Positions 28,688 to 39,343 are shown, counted from the stretch's first letter. The stretch: DNA of 64,000 nt from Maritimibacter sp. HL-12 (GCF_900177545.1 NZ_FXBQ01000001.1:3070163-3134162); one strand, 5' to 3'. The notes: generated from the sequence alone by a model not told the origin. Translations and numbers: made by a program.

Positions 28688-28719
28688 GGGGGATCGGCGA
28701 AGAACCGGTCCCCCTTTTT
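28688..28719 (+). terminator. Rho-independent terminator of rplU-rpmA
   Basis: GGGGGATCGG-CGAAGAA-CCGGTCCCCC forms a 10-bp stem with one G-U pair, followed by TTTTT. It lies 30 bases after the rpmA stop. Confidence 0.9.
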
Positions 28720-28823
28720 CGTATTCAGCACGGGCAAGGGGATCAACGTTGCGAGAGGAGGCGGCCTGCGGGCCGGCGCAACGCCCATATACCCGCAAAG
28801 GCATGTCATGGGAGGGAAGGCGG

Positions 28824-29360
28824 ATGATGCAGGAAACCATTTCGGATCAATCGGTGATCGAGGCCGAGCGCTTCAAGCTGCGGCCACCGCGTCGCGGCGA
28901 TATCGGGTTGCTCACGCTCTATGCCGGCGACCGGCGCGTGGCCGAGGGCGCGCGCTCGATCCCGCACCCGATGCCGCCGGGCGCGGTCGAGGGCTATGTC
29001 GCCCGTGCCCATGCCCCGGACCGGGTCGAGGATGTCTGGGTGATGGACGGCGGCGAGAAGGGCCACGAGGTGCTCGGCGTGATCAGCCTCACCCGGATGG
29101 ACCGGGGACAGGCGCAACTGGGTTACTGGGTGGCACCGGCATTCTGGAACACCGGCATCGCCTCGGAAGCGGTGCGCGCGCTGGTCGAGGCCAATCCGCT
29201 TGGCAACGAGACCCTGTTTGCCGAAGTGTTCCAGGACAACCCGGCGTCGGCGCGCGTGCTCACCAATGCAAAGTTCGATTACATCGGCGACGCCGAGGCA
29301 CATTCGCTGGCGCGTGGCACCAACGTGCCGACATGGACCTACCTGCGCAAGATGGGCTGA
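28824..29360 (+). CDS. GNAT family N-acetyltransferase, RimJ/RimL type
   Basis: A 178-residue protein. The pattern RFKLRPPRRGDIGLL at the N-terminus, VLGVISLTRMDRGQAQLGYW in the middle, and VFQDNPASARVLTNAKFDYIG near the end is that of RimJ/RimL-type acetyltransferases (N-terminal protein or small-amine acetylation). A GGGAGG site lies upstream of the ATG pair at 28824/28827. An in-frame ATG at 28803 would place the Shine-Dalgarno inside the gene. It stands between rpmA and obgE, with a terminator before it. The substrate is unknown. Confidence 0.85.
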   Translation: MMQETISDQSVIEAERFKLRPPRRGDIGLLTLYAGDRRVAEGARSIPHPMPPGAVEGYVARAHAPDRVEDVWVMDGGEKGHEVLGVISLTRMDRGQAQLGYWVAPAFWNTGIASEAVRALVEANPLGNETLFAEVFQDNPASARVLTNAKFDYIGDAEAHSLARGTNVPTWTYLRKMG

Positions 29361-29377
29361 CCGCCGCCGCCGGGGCC

Positions 29378-29446
29378 GGTTTGCGCGGCGCAAACCGCCA
29401 CGGAATGCGCGGCGCATTCCGTGGCGAAATCCGCCGCGGATTTCGC
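29378..29446 (+). repeat. Three adjacent small hairpins
   Basis: Three inverted repeats stand head to tail: 29378-29396 (8-bp stem, loop CGG), 29397-29425 (13-bp stem, loop CGG), and 29424-29446 (10-bp stem, loop CCG). The second and third share two bases. The stem sequences differ but each closes on the same GCG/CGC-type core with a three-base CGG or CCG loop. They sit 18 bases after the acetyltransferase stop and 63 before obgE. No T run follows, so an ordinary terminator is not obvious. Confidence 0.85.
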
Positions 29447-29457
29447 GCGCCCCTTGA

Positions 29458-31643
<2,186 letters not shown>

Positions 31644-31690
31644 GAGCCGGCGGGATGAAGCGGAGCGCCTTCGGCGCGCTCGATTGTTGG

Positions 31691-31739
31691 ATTGGGGGTT
31701 CCACCCCCAAACCCCCGAGGTATTTTCGGACCCAAGAAG
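31691..31739 (+). repeat. Hairpin-plus-tail intergenic repeat, copy 1
   Basis: A 49-base element with TGGGGGT/ACCCCCA (7-bp stem, TCC loop) and tail CCCCCGAGGTATTTTCGGAC then CCAAGAAG. It lies 47 bases after proB and is 45/49 identical to the copy at 37676. Confidence 0.8.
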
Positions 31740-31765
31740 ACGGGACGATGTGAAAGGACAGGGCG

Positions 31766-33019
31766 ATGGACAAGGGCCAGGACATTCACGCGATGATGCG
31801 CGAGATCGGGGTGCGGGCGAAAGCGGCGGCCGGGGCGCTGGCCTTTGCCACGTCCGAGGCCAAGGCCGCGGCGCTGGAGGCGGCGGCCGATGCGGTCTGG
31901 GCGCGGCGGGGTGAGATCATCGAAGCCAATGGGCGCGATCTGGAGTTCGGCCGCGAGAAGGGGCTGAGCCCGGCGATGATCGACCGGCTGATGCTCGACG
32001 AGGACCGGATCGCCGGGATCGTCGAGGGGTTGCGCGCGGTGGCGGGCTTTCCCGACCCGGTCGGGCAGGTGATGGCGGAATGGGACCGGCCTTCGGGTTT
32101 GCACATCAAGCGGGTGCGCACCCCGCTCGGGGTGATCGGGGTGATCTACGAGAGCCGGCCGAACGTGACCGCCGACGCCGGCGCGCTCACGCTCAAGGCG
32201 GGCAACGCGGTGATCCTGCGCGGCGGCTCGGAGAGCTTCCATTCGAGCCGGGCGATCCATGCCTGCCTCGTCGAGGGGTTGCGGGCGGCGGGGCTGCCCG
32301 AGGACGCGATCCAGCTCGTGCCGACGCGCGACCGGGCAGCGGTGAGCGCGCTTCTGCAGATGGTGGACTTCGTCGACGTGATCGTGCCGCGCGGCGGCAA
32401 GGGGTTGGTGGGCCTCGTCCAGCGCGAGGCGCGGGTGCCGGTCTTTGCCCATCTCGAGGGCATCGTGCATGTCTATATCGACAAGGCGGCCGACCCGGCG
32501 AAGACCCTGGCGGTGGTGATGAACGCCAAGACCCGGCGCACCGGCATCTGCGGCGCGGCGGAGTGCCTGCTGGTGCACCGCGACGCCTTGGCGCTCGGCC
32601 AGCAGGTGATCGACGCGTTGATCGCGGCGGGCGTCGAGGTGCGGGCCGGGCCGGGGCTGAAGGGCAGCGTCGCAGCCAGCGACGACGACTGGGGGCGCGA
32701 ATACCTCGACGCGGTGATCGCGGCGAAGCTGGTCGAGGACATCGACGGCGCGATCGAGCATATCCGGCGTTATTCCTCGCATCACACCGAAGCAATTCTC
32801 ACCGAGGACGACGGTGCCGCCGCGCGGTTCTTCGAGCGGGTCGATTCCGCGATCCTGATGCGCAACGCCTCGACCCAGTTCGCCGATGGCGGCGAGTTCG
32901 GGATGGGGGCGGAGATCGGCATCGCCACCGGCAAGCTGCATGCGCGCGGGCCGGTGGGGGCCGAGCAACTCACCAGCTTCAAGTATATCGTCGAGGGCGA
33001 CGGCACGGTGCGGCCCTAG
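31766..33019 (+). CDS. proA: Gamma-glutamyl phosphate reductase
   Basis: A 417-residue NADPH-dependent reductase making glutamate-5-semialdehyde, the second step of proline synthesis. The aldehyde-dehydrogenase fold shows [20 protein letters not shown], the Arg/Gly loop GGSESFHSS, and the catalytic Cys in [16 protein letters not shown] region [20 protein letters not shown] near the end is typical. It is 122 bases after proB with a repeat element between, so a separate promoter is possible. The stop shares CTAG with the opposing chpT stop. Confidence 0.97.
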   Translation: MDKGQDIHAMMREIGVRAKAAAGALAFATSEAKAAALEAAADAVWARRGEIIEANGRDLEFGREKGLSPAMIDRLMLDEDRIAGIVEGLRAVAGFPDPVGQVMAEWDRPSGLHIKRVRTPLGVIGVIYESRPNVTADAGALTLKAGNAVILRGGSESFHSSRAIHACLVEGLRAAGLPEDAIQLVPTRDRAAVSALLQMVDFVDVIVPRGGKGLVGLVQREARVPVFAHLEGIVHVYIDKAADPAKTLAVVMNAKTRRTGICGAAECLLVHRDALALGQQVIDALIAAGVEVRAGPGLKGSVAASDDDWGREYLDAVIAAKLVEDIDGAIEHIRRYSSHHTEAILTEDDGAAARFFERVDSAILMRNASTQFADGGEFGMGAEIGIATGKLHARGPVGAEQLTSFKYIVEGDGTVRP

Positions 33020-33612
33020 AATGCGAGGGTGATCTCGTCCGCGCCGATGGCGTGATGCACCCTGCGGCCCTGGGCGCGGGCCGCGTTGGCGAGCAACGCG
33101 AAATGCACATGCGCGGGGGCGAGGTCGTCCGGGGCCCGGCCGTCGAGCGCGGCCAACAGGCCAGCGGGCAGGGCAGGGCGCGCGCCCGAGCCGGTCACCG
33201 CCCAGCTATCGCCGCCGGTGTTCACCCGGGCCCGCCCGCCCCGCGGCAAGGCCGTTTCAAGGCACATCAGCGCCAGGATCGCGAGCTTGGCGAGGCCGCG
33301 GGGCACATCGTCCGGCGGCGTCCAGTCCACCGCCAGCCGGCGGAGCCCGTTGCCGGGGGGGTATATTGCGGCGATCTCGCCGGCTTTCACGTGCTGACCG
33401 GGCGACGCCGCGCCGAAGGCGATGCGAAAGGCCTTGATCCTTGCGGTCGCGTTCGCCACGCTCTCGGCGACAAGCTGGAATTCCGGGCCGGCGACCTGCC
33501 CGGTGAGGGCAAGCAGTTCGACCCCGTTGGCGATGGCCCCGAGCGGGCTTGCCAGATCATGGGCGATGCGCGAGCCGACGAGGGCAACGAGATCGGGGGA
33601 CGCGTCTTGCAT
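33016..33612 (-). CDS. chpT: Histidine phosphotransferase ChpT
   Basis: A 198-residue phosphotransferase that, in Caulobacter and its relatives, passes phosphate from the kinase CckA to CtrA and CpdR. The histidine box [20 protein letters not shown] carries His18. The rest resembles a degenerate ATPase fold used for dimer docking ([20 protein letters not shown]). Its presence fits an alphaproteobacterium. It converges on proA, with the two stops sharing CTAG, and is divergent from the small DUF3553 gene. Confidence 0.93.
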   Translation of the reverse strand: MQDASPDLVALVGSRIAHDLASPLGAIANGVELLALTGQVAGPEFQLVAESVANATARIKAFRIAFGAASPGQHVKAGEIAAIYPPGNGLRRLAVDWTPPDDVPRGLAKLAILALMCLETALPRGGRARVNTGGDSWAVTGSGARPALPAGLLAALDGRAPDDLAPAHVHFALLANAARAQGRRVHHAIGADEITLAF

Positions 33613-33640
33613 GGGCGGCTCCGGGGAAAGGAAGGACAGG

Positions 33641-33823
33641 ATGAGCGGCTATGGATCGATGCTGGCGCCGGGCATGCTGGTGCGCCACCCCGGCCAGCCC
33701 GACTGGGGGCGCGGACAGGTGCAGTCGAACATCGGCGGCAAGGTGACGGTGAACTTCGAACATGCGGGCAAGGTGGTGATCGACATCGCCCGCGTGGAGC
33801 TGGATCTTGTTGTCGAGACGTGA
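33641..33823 (+). CDS. DUF3553 domain protein
   Basis: A 60-residue protein. The stretch LAPGMLVRHPGQPDWGRGQV followed by NIGGKVTVNFEHAGK and VVIDIARVELDLV is the small beta-barrel DUF3553, similar to the domain found near the end of some UvrD-type helicases. It could bind nucleic acid, but this is only a family guess. GGAAAGGAAGG lies just upstream of ATG 33641. It is divergent from chpT. Confidence 0.85.
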   Translation: MSGYGSMLAPGMLVRHPGQPDWGRGQVQSNIGGKVTVNFEHAGKVVIDIARVELDLVVET

Positions 33824-34075
33824 GTCACATCCGCGGCGCGATACAATCTTGAGCTTCATCGAGGAACGCTAGCACACTCTTTGCGCGATACAAGGGCGAT
33901 CTGGCCGCCAGCCGGTTGCCAAAGCCGAAGCGGCAACCTAAAGCGTTGCGAACAATTCATGAGACCGGGTCGGAGCCGGGCGTTGCGGTGCGGATGGGGG
34001 AATTCGCGTTTTGTGGAGAACCGCGTCGGGTTTTCGCAGGATGCTACGGACGGCGCGCGAGGGAGAAACGGGGGC

Positions 34076-34846
34076 ATGGCAGGGCACAGACCGGATTTCG
34101 AGCTGAGGCTGGCCAGGAACGAAGCCGACATCCGCGCGGCCCAGCGGTTGCGCTACGAGGTGTTCGTGGCGGAACTGGGCGGCGACGGTGTGCTCGTCGA
34201 TCACGAGGCCCGGCTGGAGTGCGATGCCTTCGACGCGCATTACGATCACCTGCTGCTGATCGACAAGGCCCGTCCGGGGGCACCCGCTGTCGGGGTATAC
34301 CGGTTGATGCGCGACGACATGGTGCAACAGGTCGGGCGCTATTACTCCGAGAGCGAATACGATCTCAGCGTTCTGAAAGCCTCGGGGCGGCGATTGCTGG
34401 AACTGGGACGATCCTGCGTGCATCGCGACTATCGCGGCGGCGCGGCGCTGATGCACCTGTGGCGCGGGCTGCTGGCTTATGTCGAACGCCACCGGATCGA
34501 CGTGATGTTCGGCGTGGCCTCGTTTCACGGCACCGATCCCGCGCCGCTGGCCCAGCCGCTCTCGCTCCTGCACCACGGCCACCTCGCGCCGCCGGAGCTT
34601 CGGGTGCGCGCGCTGCCCGATCACTTCCAGCGCATGGACCTGGTGCCGGCAGCCGGGATCGACCGGGTGGAGGCGATGCGCGCGGTGCCGGCATTGATCA
34701 AGGCCTATATCCGGCTTGGCGGCTTCGTTGGCGAGGGGGCCTTCATCGACGCGCCGTTCAACACCACCGACGTTTGCGTGGTGGTCGATATCGCCCGGGT
34801 GCCGGCCAAGTCCCGCGCGATGTATGCCCGCGGGGATCTGGCGTGA
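34076..34846 (+). CDS. olsB: Ornithine N-acyltransferase OlsB
   Basis: A 256-residue acyltransferase that transfers a 3-hydroxy-acyl chain from acyl carrier protein to ornithine, the first step of ornithine lipid synthesis. The GNAT-like fold shows AQRLRYEVFVAELGGD, LELGRSCVHRDYRGGAALM and GGFVGEGAFIDAPFNTTDVC, which match OlsB. The start ATG 34076 follows GGGAGAAAC. The stop overlaps the next gene (GTGA), pairing it with the O-acyltransferase OlsA. Confidence 0.93.
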   Translation: MAGHRPDFELRLARNEADIRAAQRLRYEVFVAELGGDGVLVDHEARLECDAFDAHYDHLLLIDKARPGAPAVGVYRLMRDDMVQQVGRYYSESEYDLSVLKASGRRLLELGRSCVHRDYRGGAALMHLWRGLLAYVERHRIDVMFGVASFHGTDPAPLAQPLSLLHHGHLAPPELRVRALPDHFQRMDLVPAAGIDRVEAMRAVPALIKAYIRLGGFVGEGAFIDAPFNTTDVCVVVDIARVPAKSRAMYARGDLA

Positions 34847-35682
34847 GCGTGGTCTGGAAGGACGGCTCCGACCCCGAACCGGTGCACCTGTCGCTCTTTG
34901 GCTGGATCAGGGCCGGGCTCAGGGGGGGCGCGGTCGTCGCGGTGATCGGCACCGGGTTGCTGGCGATGTATCTGCTGCGCCTGATCGAGAAGCCGCTCTA
35001 TGGCCTGCGGCGCCCGCTCACGCCCTGGATCACCCAAGGCGTCTGCCGGCTGACTCTGGCGATCCTCGGGCTGCGGCTCAGCGTCACCGGCCAGCAGATG
35101 CAGGAGAAGGGCGCGGTGGTGGCCAACCATGCGTCGTGGCTGGATATCTTCGTGCTCAACGCGCGCAAGCGGGTCTATTTCGTCTCCAAGGCCGAGGTTG
35201 CCGGCTGGCCGGGGATCAGCCTGCTGGCCAAGGCCACCGGCACGGTTTTCATCAAGCGCGAGCGGCGCGAGGCCGGGGCGCAGGTGGCGTTGTTCCGCGA
35301 GCGGCTGGCGCTCGGCCACAAGCTGTTGTTCTTCCCCGAGGGCACCTCGACCGACTCGCGCCGGGTCTTGCCGTTCAAGACCACGCTGTTTGCCGCCTTC
35401 TTCGACGAAGAATTGCGCGGCTGGATGCAGGTCCAGCCGGTCACCGTGATCTACCGCGCGCCGAAGGGGCGCGATGCGCGGTTTTTCGGCTGGTGGGGCG
35501 CGCAGGACATGGGGCCGCACCTGCTGAAGGTGCTGGCGCAATCGCCGCAGGGGTCGGTGGAACTGGTCTATCACGCGCCGGTAGCGGTGTCGGACTTCGC
35601 CGACCGCAAGGCGCTGGCGGCCCATTGCGAGCAGGCCGTGCGCGCGCCCCTGAACCTGGAGATCGCCAAGGGGGCGTTCTGA
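34843..35682 (+). CDS. olsA: Lysophospholipid/ornithine-lipid acyltransferase OlsA
   Basis: A 279-residue PlsC-type enzyme adding the second acyl chain to lyso-ornithine lipid. The catalytic H(x)4D box is NHASWLD, and the acceptor block FFPEGTSTDSRRVLPFKTTL is present. An N-terminal hydrophobic helix (VVAVIGTGLLAMYLLRL) anchors it to the membrane. The start is GTG 34843, overlapping the olsB stop. The order olsB-olsA gives the full two-step ornithine lipid pathway, made as a membrane lipid without phosphate. Confidence 0.93.
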   Translation: MSVVWKDGSDPEPVHLSLFGWIRAGLRGGAVVAVIGTGLLAMYLLRLIEKPLYGLRRPLTPWITQGVCRLTLAILGLRLSVTGQQMQEKGAVVANHASWLDIFVLNARKRVYFVSKAEVAGWPGISLLAKATGTVFIKRERREAGAQVALFRERLALGHKLLFFPEGTSTDSRRVLPFKTTLFAAFFDEELRGWMQVQPVTVIYRAPKGRDARFFGWWGAQDMGPHLLKVLAQSPQGSVELVYHAPVAVSDFADRKALAAHCEQAVRAPLNLEIAKGAF

Positions 35683-35759
35683 GGTTTCGCCCCCGGCTGC
35701 GCCGGGGACGACGCGGGGAGGGGGGCGCTGCCCCCCTCTTGGCCTCACGGCCAATTCAC

Positions 35760-35787
35760 CCCCCGAGGTATTTCCGGACCCAAGAAG
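35760..35787 (+). repeat. Hairpin-plus-tail intergenic repeat, copy 2 (tail)
   Basis: The tail CCCCCGAGGTATTTCCGGAC then CCAAGAAG matches copies at 31711 and 37696. Here the hairpin is different and lies further upstream: GAGGGGGGC/GCCCCCCTC at 35718-35738. It lies 77 bases after the olsA stop. Confidence 0.75.
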
Positions 35788-35820
35788 CCGGGGCGCGGGC
35801 GTTCCGGGCCCGGTGCCCGG

Positions 35821-36441
35821 TCAGCGCCGCGCGGCGGCGAGGCGTGTGAGGTGCGCCGCCGGGTCGTCCGCGCGCCAGATCTCTTCACCGAAGGCAAGGA
35901 AATCGGCCACCGGCGCGAGGCTGCGGACCAGCTCTTCGGTGAAGCCGCCCTCGGCCACCACCGGCACTTCGATCATCTGCGACCACCACTCGAACAACTC
36001 GTGCTCGGCGACGCTGCCCACCCCGAGCTGGCTTGCGCCGACCGGGCCGAAGGCGACGTAATCCGCGCCGTGTTCGCCCGCCGTCATCGCGTCGTGCCGC
36101 GAGGCGGCGCAGAAGGCACCGATGATGGCATCGCCGCCGAGATCCTTGCGCGCCTTGCGCACGTGCCGCGCGCCGTCGGAAAAATGCACCCCGTCGAGCC
36201 CGAGGCGCTCGACCATCAGCACGTGATCGGCGATCACCAGCGCCACGTCGCGGCCATGCGCGACCTCGCGGCAGGCATCGGCGGCGCGCGCGATCAACTC
36301 TTCGTCGCGGGTCGCGAGATCGAGGCGCAGGCAGGCGATCTCGACGGTGTCGAGGGCCTGGGCGAGGACATCGGGGAAGCTCGCGAGATCGATCTCGGGC
36401 GGGGTGACGAGGTAGATCTGCGGCTCTTCGGTATCGGCCAT
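35821..36441 (-). CDS. Thiamine phosphate synthase-like protein, active site altered
   Basis: A 206-residue ThiE/TenI-type barrel. LGLDGVHFSDGARHVRKAR and GADYVAFGPVGASQ align with the ThiE blocks, and VVAEGGFTEELV with its phosphate loop. However, residues expected for ThiE catalysis are missing: the REK-type lysine strand reads ACLRLD, the N-D pair of ThiE reads I-A-D, HLGQxD reads HFSDG, and the TxTK loop is replaced by ASQLG. It may bind a related phosphate compound, or be a regulatory paralogue. The frame is intact. Confidence 0.8.
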   Translation of the reverse strand: MADTEEPQIYLVTPPEIDLASFPDVLAQALDTVEIACLRLDLATRDEELIARAADACREVAHGRDVALVIADHVLMVERLGLDGVHFSDGARHVRKARKDLGGDAIIGAFCAASRHDAMTAGEHGADYVAFGPVGASQLGVGSVAEHELFEWWSQMIEVPVVAEGGFTEELVRSLAPVADFLAFGEEIWRADDPAAHLTRLAAARR

Positions 36442-36493
36442 CTGGCGGCTCCTTGTCGGTTTGCCGCGCTATAGCCGGTTTCGCCGCGCTTGG

Positions 36494-36823
36494 CTACTTC
36501 GCGGGCATGGTTCGGATGAAGTCGAAGGCGAGATCGAGAACCCTCGTGCGGCGGGTGTCGTCGGCCATCGCCTCGTCGTCAAGCTCGACAAAGCCGCCCA
36601 TCCGCCGCCCGGTGAAGGCCATCTCGCGCGCCCCCGGGATCGCCAGTGCGAAAGGCTCGTTGTCCTTGCCGACGCGGTACATCGCCCCGCCGGGGTGGAC
36701 GCCGCAGAGCATGTTGCCGTCGAGCATGAAGGCAAGGCCGCCGAACATGCGCTTCTCGCTGATGCCCGGGGTGTCGGTCAAATCGCCGCGCATCAGGTCG
36801 GCCAGTCCCTCATCGTAAGACAT
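36494..36823 (-). CDS. TfoX/Sxy N-terminal domain protein
   Basis: A 109-residue protein. The pattern EKRMFGGLAFMLDGNMLCGV, then MYRVGKDNEPFALAIPG and FTGRRMGGFVELDDEAMAD matches the TfoX N-terminal domain. TfoX/Sxy proteins induce competence in gammaproteobacteria. In other groups such single-domain proteins are of unknown role. The gene is convergent or divergent with unrelated neighbours, with no obvious operon partner. Confidence 0.9.
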   Translation of the reverse strand: MSYDEGLADLMRGDLTDTPGISEKRMFGGLAFMLDGNMLCGVHPGGAMYRVGKDNEPFALAIPGAREMAFTGRRMGGFVELDDEAMADDTRRTRVLDLAFDFIRTMPAK

Positions 36824-36897
36824 CGCGCTCCCTCCCCGCTTGCGTTGCCCCTGGTTTTGAGCCTATCACCCCGGCGCGGCAGCAGGGAAGGCCAGAC

Positions 36898-37635
36898 ATG
36901 AGCGAGGACTCACATCAGGCGGCGCCGGCGATCGTGCTGGTGCGGCCCCAGATGGGCGAAAACATCGGCGCGGCGGCGCGTGCGATGCTGAACTTCGGCC
37001 TGGACCGGATGCGGATCGTCGCCCCGCGCGACGGCTGGCCGAACCCGAAGGCGGCGGCGATGGCCTCCGGTGCCGGGCGGGTGCTCGACGCCGCCGGACT
37101 GTTTGACACCCTGCCCGCCGCGATCGCCGATTGCGACTATGTCTTTGCCACCACTGCGCGCGGGCGCGAACTCGCCAAGCCGGTGATCAGCCCGGAGCGG
37201 GCGATGGAGCAGGCCCGCGCGATGACGTCTGCCGGGCGCAAGGTGGCGATCCTGTTCGGCCCCGAACGGGCCGGGCTTGAAAACGAGGATATCGCGCGCG
37301 CCAACGCGATCATCACCGTGCCGGTGAACCCCGATTTCTTCTCCCTCAACCTCGCCCAGACCGTGCTCCTGGTGGCCTACGAATGGCGCAGGCTGGGCGG
37401 CGAGGTGGCGCACGAGGTTCTGGCCAACACCGATTTCGCGCAGGCGATCGAGGTCGAGAAACTGGCCGATCATTTCGAGACCGAGCTGGAGCGGGCGGGG
37501 TTCTTCTTTCCCGAGACCAAGGCCGAGGGGATGAAGCTGACCTTGCGCAACATGTGGACCCGGCTCGGGCTCAGCCGCGCCGATGTGCAGCGGCTGCACG
37601 GCATATTGCGCCAGATTCTGCGCCAGCGCGGCTGA
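36898..37635 (+). CDS. trmJ: tRNA (cytidine/uridine-2'-O-)-methyltransferase TrmJ
   Basis: A 245-residue SPOUT-fold methyltransferase acting on position 32 of some tRNAs. The N-terminal AIVLVRPQMGENIGAAARAM, the loop YVFATTARGRELAKP, and the knot motifs LFGPERAGLENEDI and NPDFFSLNLAQTVLLVAYEW match TrmJ. ATG 36898 is at the start of the fold. It is independent of its neighbours. A repeat element follows its stop. Confidence 0.93.
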   Translation: MSEDSHQAAPAIVLVRPQMGENIGAAARAMLNFGLDRMRIVAPRDGWPNPKAAAMASGAGRVLDAAGLFDTLPAAIADCDYVFATTARGRELAKPVISPERAMEQARAMTSAGRKVAILFGPERAGLENEDIARANAIITVPVNPDFFSLNLAQTVLLVAYEWRRLGGEVAHEVLANTDFAQAIEVEKLADHFETELERAGFFFPETKAEGMKLTLRNMWTRLGLSRADVQRLHGILRQILRQRG

Positions 37636-37675
37636 GTTGGTCAAGCGGTGCGGCTGCGCCGCGCTGCCTTGTTTC

Positions 37676-37724
37676 ATTGGGGGTTTCACCCCCAAACCCC
37701 CAAGGTATTTCAGGACCCAAGAAG
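37676..37724 (+). repeat. Hairpin-plus-tail intergenic repeat, copy 3
   Basis: A 49-base element, 45/49 identical to the one at 31691, with stem TGGGGGT/ACCCCCA, loop TTC, and tail CCCCCAAGGTATTTCAGGAC then CCAAGAAG. It lies 41 bases after the trmJ stop, in the same direction, between two convergent genes. Confidence 0.8.
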
Positions 37725-37727
37725 TGC

Positions 37728-38219
37728 TCAGGCGCGGCGCGCGGCGGCGATCCAGACGAAGACGACCAAGGCCGAGCCGAGGGCGTTGAGGTTGGCCATG
37801 GTGATGTCGAGCAGCGGCCAGGGGATCGCGTCGGACAATCGCCAGGGGATCTCGTCGCAAGGCACGAAGTCGGTCGCGGTGAGTTGGGCCAGAAGCTCTT
37901 CGGGGGTGAGGCCGGAGATGTCGCCGCCGCCCGAGCAGGAGGCCGGACCGGGCCACCATTTGCGCTCCACCCCGCTGTGGTAGAAGCCAAGGACCGCGGT
38001 GGTGGCCGCCGCGAGCGCGCCGGCCCAGGCCAGCCGGTGCCAGCCCGTGGCCAGCGCCAGCGCGCCGATCACCACAGCGGCGTAATGCGGGTAGCGCTGG
38101 GTGTAGCACAACTGGCAGGGTTCGTAGCCGAGCGCCTGGAAGCCCCAGGCCCCGAGCGACGACAGCACCGAGAACAGCATGGCCGCGAGGATGAAGTGGC
38201 GCGAGGTGAGCTTTGTCAT
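37728..38219 (-). CDS. dsbB: Disulfide bond formation protein B
   Basis: A 163-residue membrane protein with four hydrophobic segments that reoxidises DsbA in the periplasm. The CQLC pair in GYEPCQLCYTQRYPHYA is the first redox pair. The second loop holds PASCSGGGD and FVPCDE. The fold and the conserved Arg of TQRYPHY match DsbB. ATG 38219 overlaps the stop of the YqaA gene. No DsbA gene is in the window. Confidence 0.9.
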   Translation of the reverse strand: MTKLTSRHFILAAMLFSVLSSLGAWGFQALGYEPCQLCYTQRYPHYAAVVIGALALATGWHRLAWAGALAAATTAVLGFYHSGVERKWWPGPASCSGGGDISGLTPEELLAQLTATDFVPCDEIPWRLSDAIPWPLLDITMANLNALGSALVVFVWIAAARRA

Positions 38220-38794
38220 AGGTATTTCACCGCGTAGAAGCCGCCGAGCAGCAGGATGACGAAGAGGATGAACATCAGCCCGAGCCGACGTTCGATGAAA
38301 TCGCGGATCGGGGCCCCGAATTTCCACAACAGCGCGGCGACGATGAAGAATCGCAGGCCCCGCGCGAAGACGCTGGCGACCATGAAGACGGCGAAGTTGA
38401 GCCCGGTGACGCCCGAGAGGATCGTGATCACCTTGTAGGGGAAGGGGGTGACGCCCGCAATCAGCACCGCCCATGCCCCGAAGGCATTGTAGCTCTGGCT
38501 GAACTCTTCAAAATAGGCATCCTTGCCGTAGAATTCGAGCACCGGACGGCCGACGCTCTCGAACAGGCCCCAGCCGATGAAATAGCCGAGGACGCCGCCG
38601 GCCACCGACGCCGCGAGCGCCACCCCGGCGATCACGAAGGCGCGGCGGGGGGCGGCGATGATCATCGGGATCATGAGCACGTCGGGCGGGATCGGGAAAA
38701 CCGAGCTTTCAAGGAAAGCGACGAGAGCCAGTGCCCAGAGGGCGCGGGGGCTCTCGGCAAGCCGGATCGTCCAGTCATAGAGTCTGCGCAGCAT
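38216..38794 (-). CDS. YqaA/DedA family membrane protein
   Basis: A 192-residue inner-membrane protein with about five hydrophobic segments. The N-terminal WALALVAFLESSVFPIPPDV and GVTPFPYKVITILSGVTGLN are the SNARE-associated Golgi/DedA motifs with the conserved Glu and Pro. DedA-related proteins move lipids across the membrane. Here YqaA-type is likeliest by its order of motifs. The start is ATG 38794; a longer frame to 38875 lacks support. It overlaps dsbB by 4 bases. Confidence 0.9.
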   Translation of the reverse strand: MLRRLYDWTIRLAESPRALWALALVAFLESSVFPIPPDVLMIPMIIAAPRRAFVIAGVALAASVAGGVLGYFIGWGLFESVGRPVLEFYGKDAYFEEFSQSYNAFGAWAVLIAGVTPFPYKVITILSGVTGLNFAVFMVASVFARGLRFFIVAALLWKFGAPIRDFIERRLGLMFILFVILLLGGFYAVKYL

Positions 38795-38932
38795 GTCGGG
38801 CCCCAGGTGTCGATGCTTTGCAGCATGGGGGCGCGACGGGGTCAAGGCCGGGAGGCGCGATTCAGGCCGCGGCATCGCATTCTCGCAATTGACGGATCCG
38901 GGGGGCGAGGCTAGAGGTGTGCCCGTGCCCGT

Positions 38933-39019
38933 GCCCGAGTGGCGGAACCGGTAGACGCAGCGGATTCAAAATCCGCCGGTGGCAACACCTTGTGGGTTCG
39001 AGTCCCACCTCGGGCACCA
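38933..39019 (+). tRNA. tRNA-Leu (CAA)
   Basis: An 87-base gene with acceptor pairing GCCCGAG/CTCGGGC, encoded CCA, and the TTCGAGTC loop. The anticodon stem GCGGA/TCCGC encloses a loop TTCAAAA with anticodon CAA, which reads UUG. The variable arm is long (GGTGGCAACACC), as in class II tRNAs. Confidence 0.97.
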
Positions 39020-39083
39020 TAGCAAATTGTTTTTATTCTTCTTCCCTGAATTCATCAGCCGGAAGGCGCTTTGTCAGAGCCCA

Positions 39084-39263
39084 TTTTCGGGCACTGCCTT
39101 CAGCACGATGTTCTCCGTCGCACCGGAAGCCGTGGTGGGTGGTCCGCTCGGGCTGGTGCGCACCGGCGACCGGATTCGGCTTTCCGTGCGCAACAAGCGG
39201 ATCGAACCGCTCATCGACGACGCCGAACTGGCACGGCGAAAGGCCCGATCCGACCGGACATGG
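39084..39263 (+). pseudogene. Fragment of an IlvD/Edd family dehydratase
   Basis: A 60-residue segment in one frame, FSGTAFSTMFSVAPEAVVGG, PLGLVRTGDRIRLSVRNK and IEPLIDDAELARRKA, matches the C-terminal part of dihydroxy-acid dehydratase and related sugar dehydratases, in which a GGPLALV-x-DGDRI strand is typical. The rest of the gene (over 400 residues) is absent and the part after it does not fit the family. It begins 65 bases after tRNA-Leu. It is probably a decayed remnant. ATG 39108 could open a short frame but no function is implied. Confidence 0.7.
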
Positions 39264-39343
39264 GCTGCCGGAGCGCGCCTTGCCGCCCTGCGTTACCGCT
39301 TCACGCCCGTCGCTGACGGCCTCGGCCCGCCACCGACCCCGGC

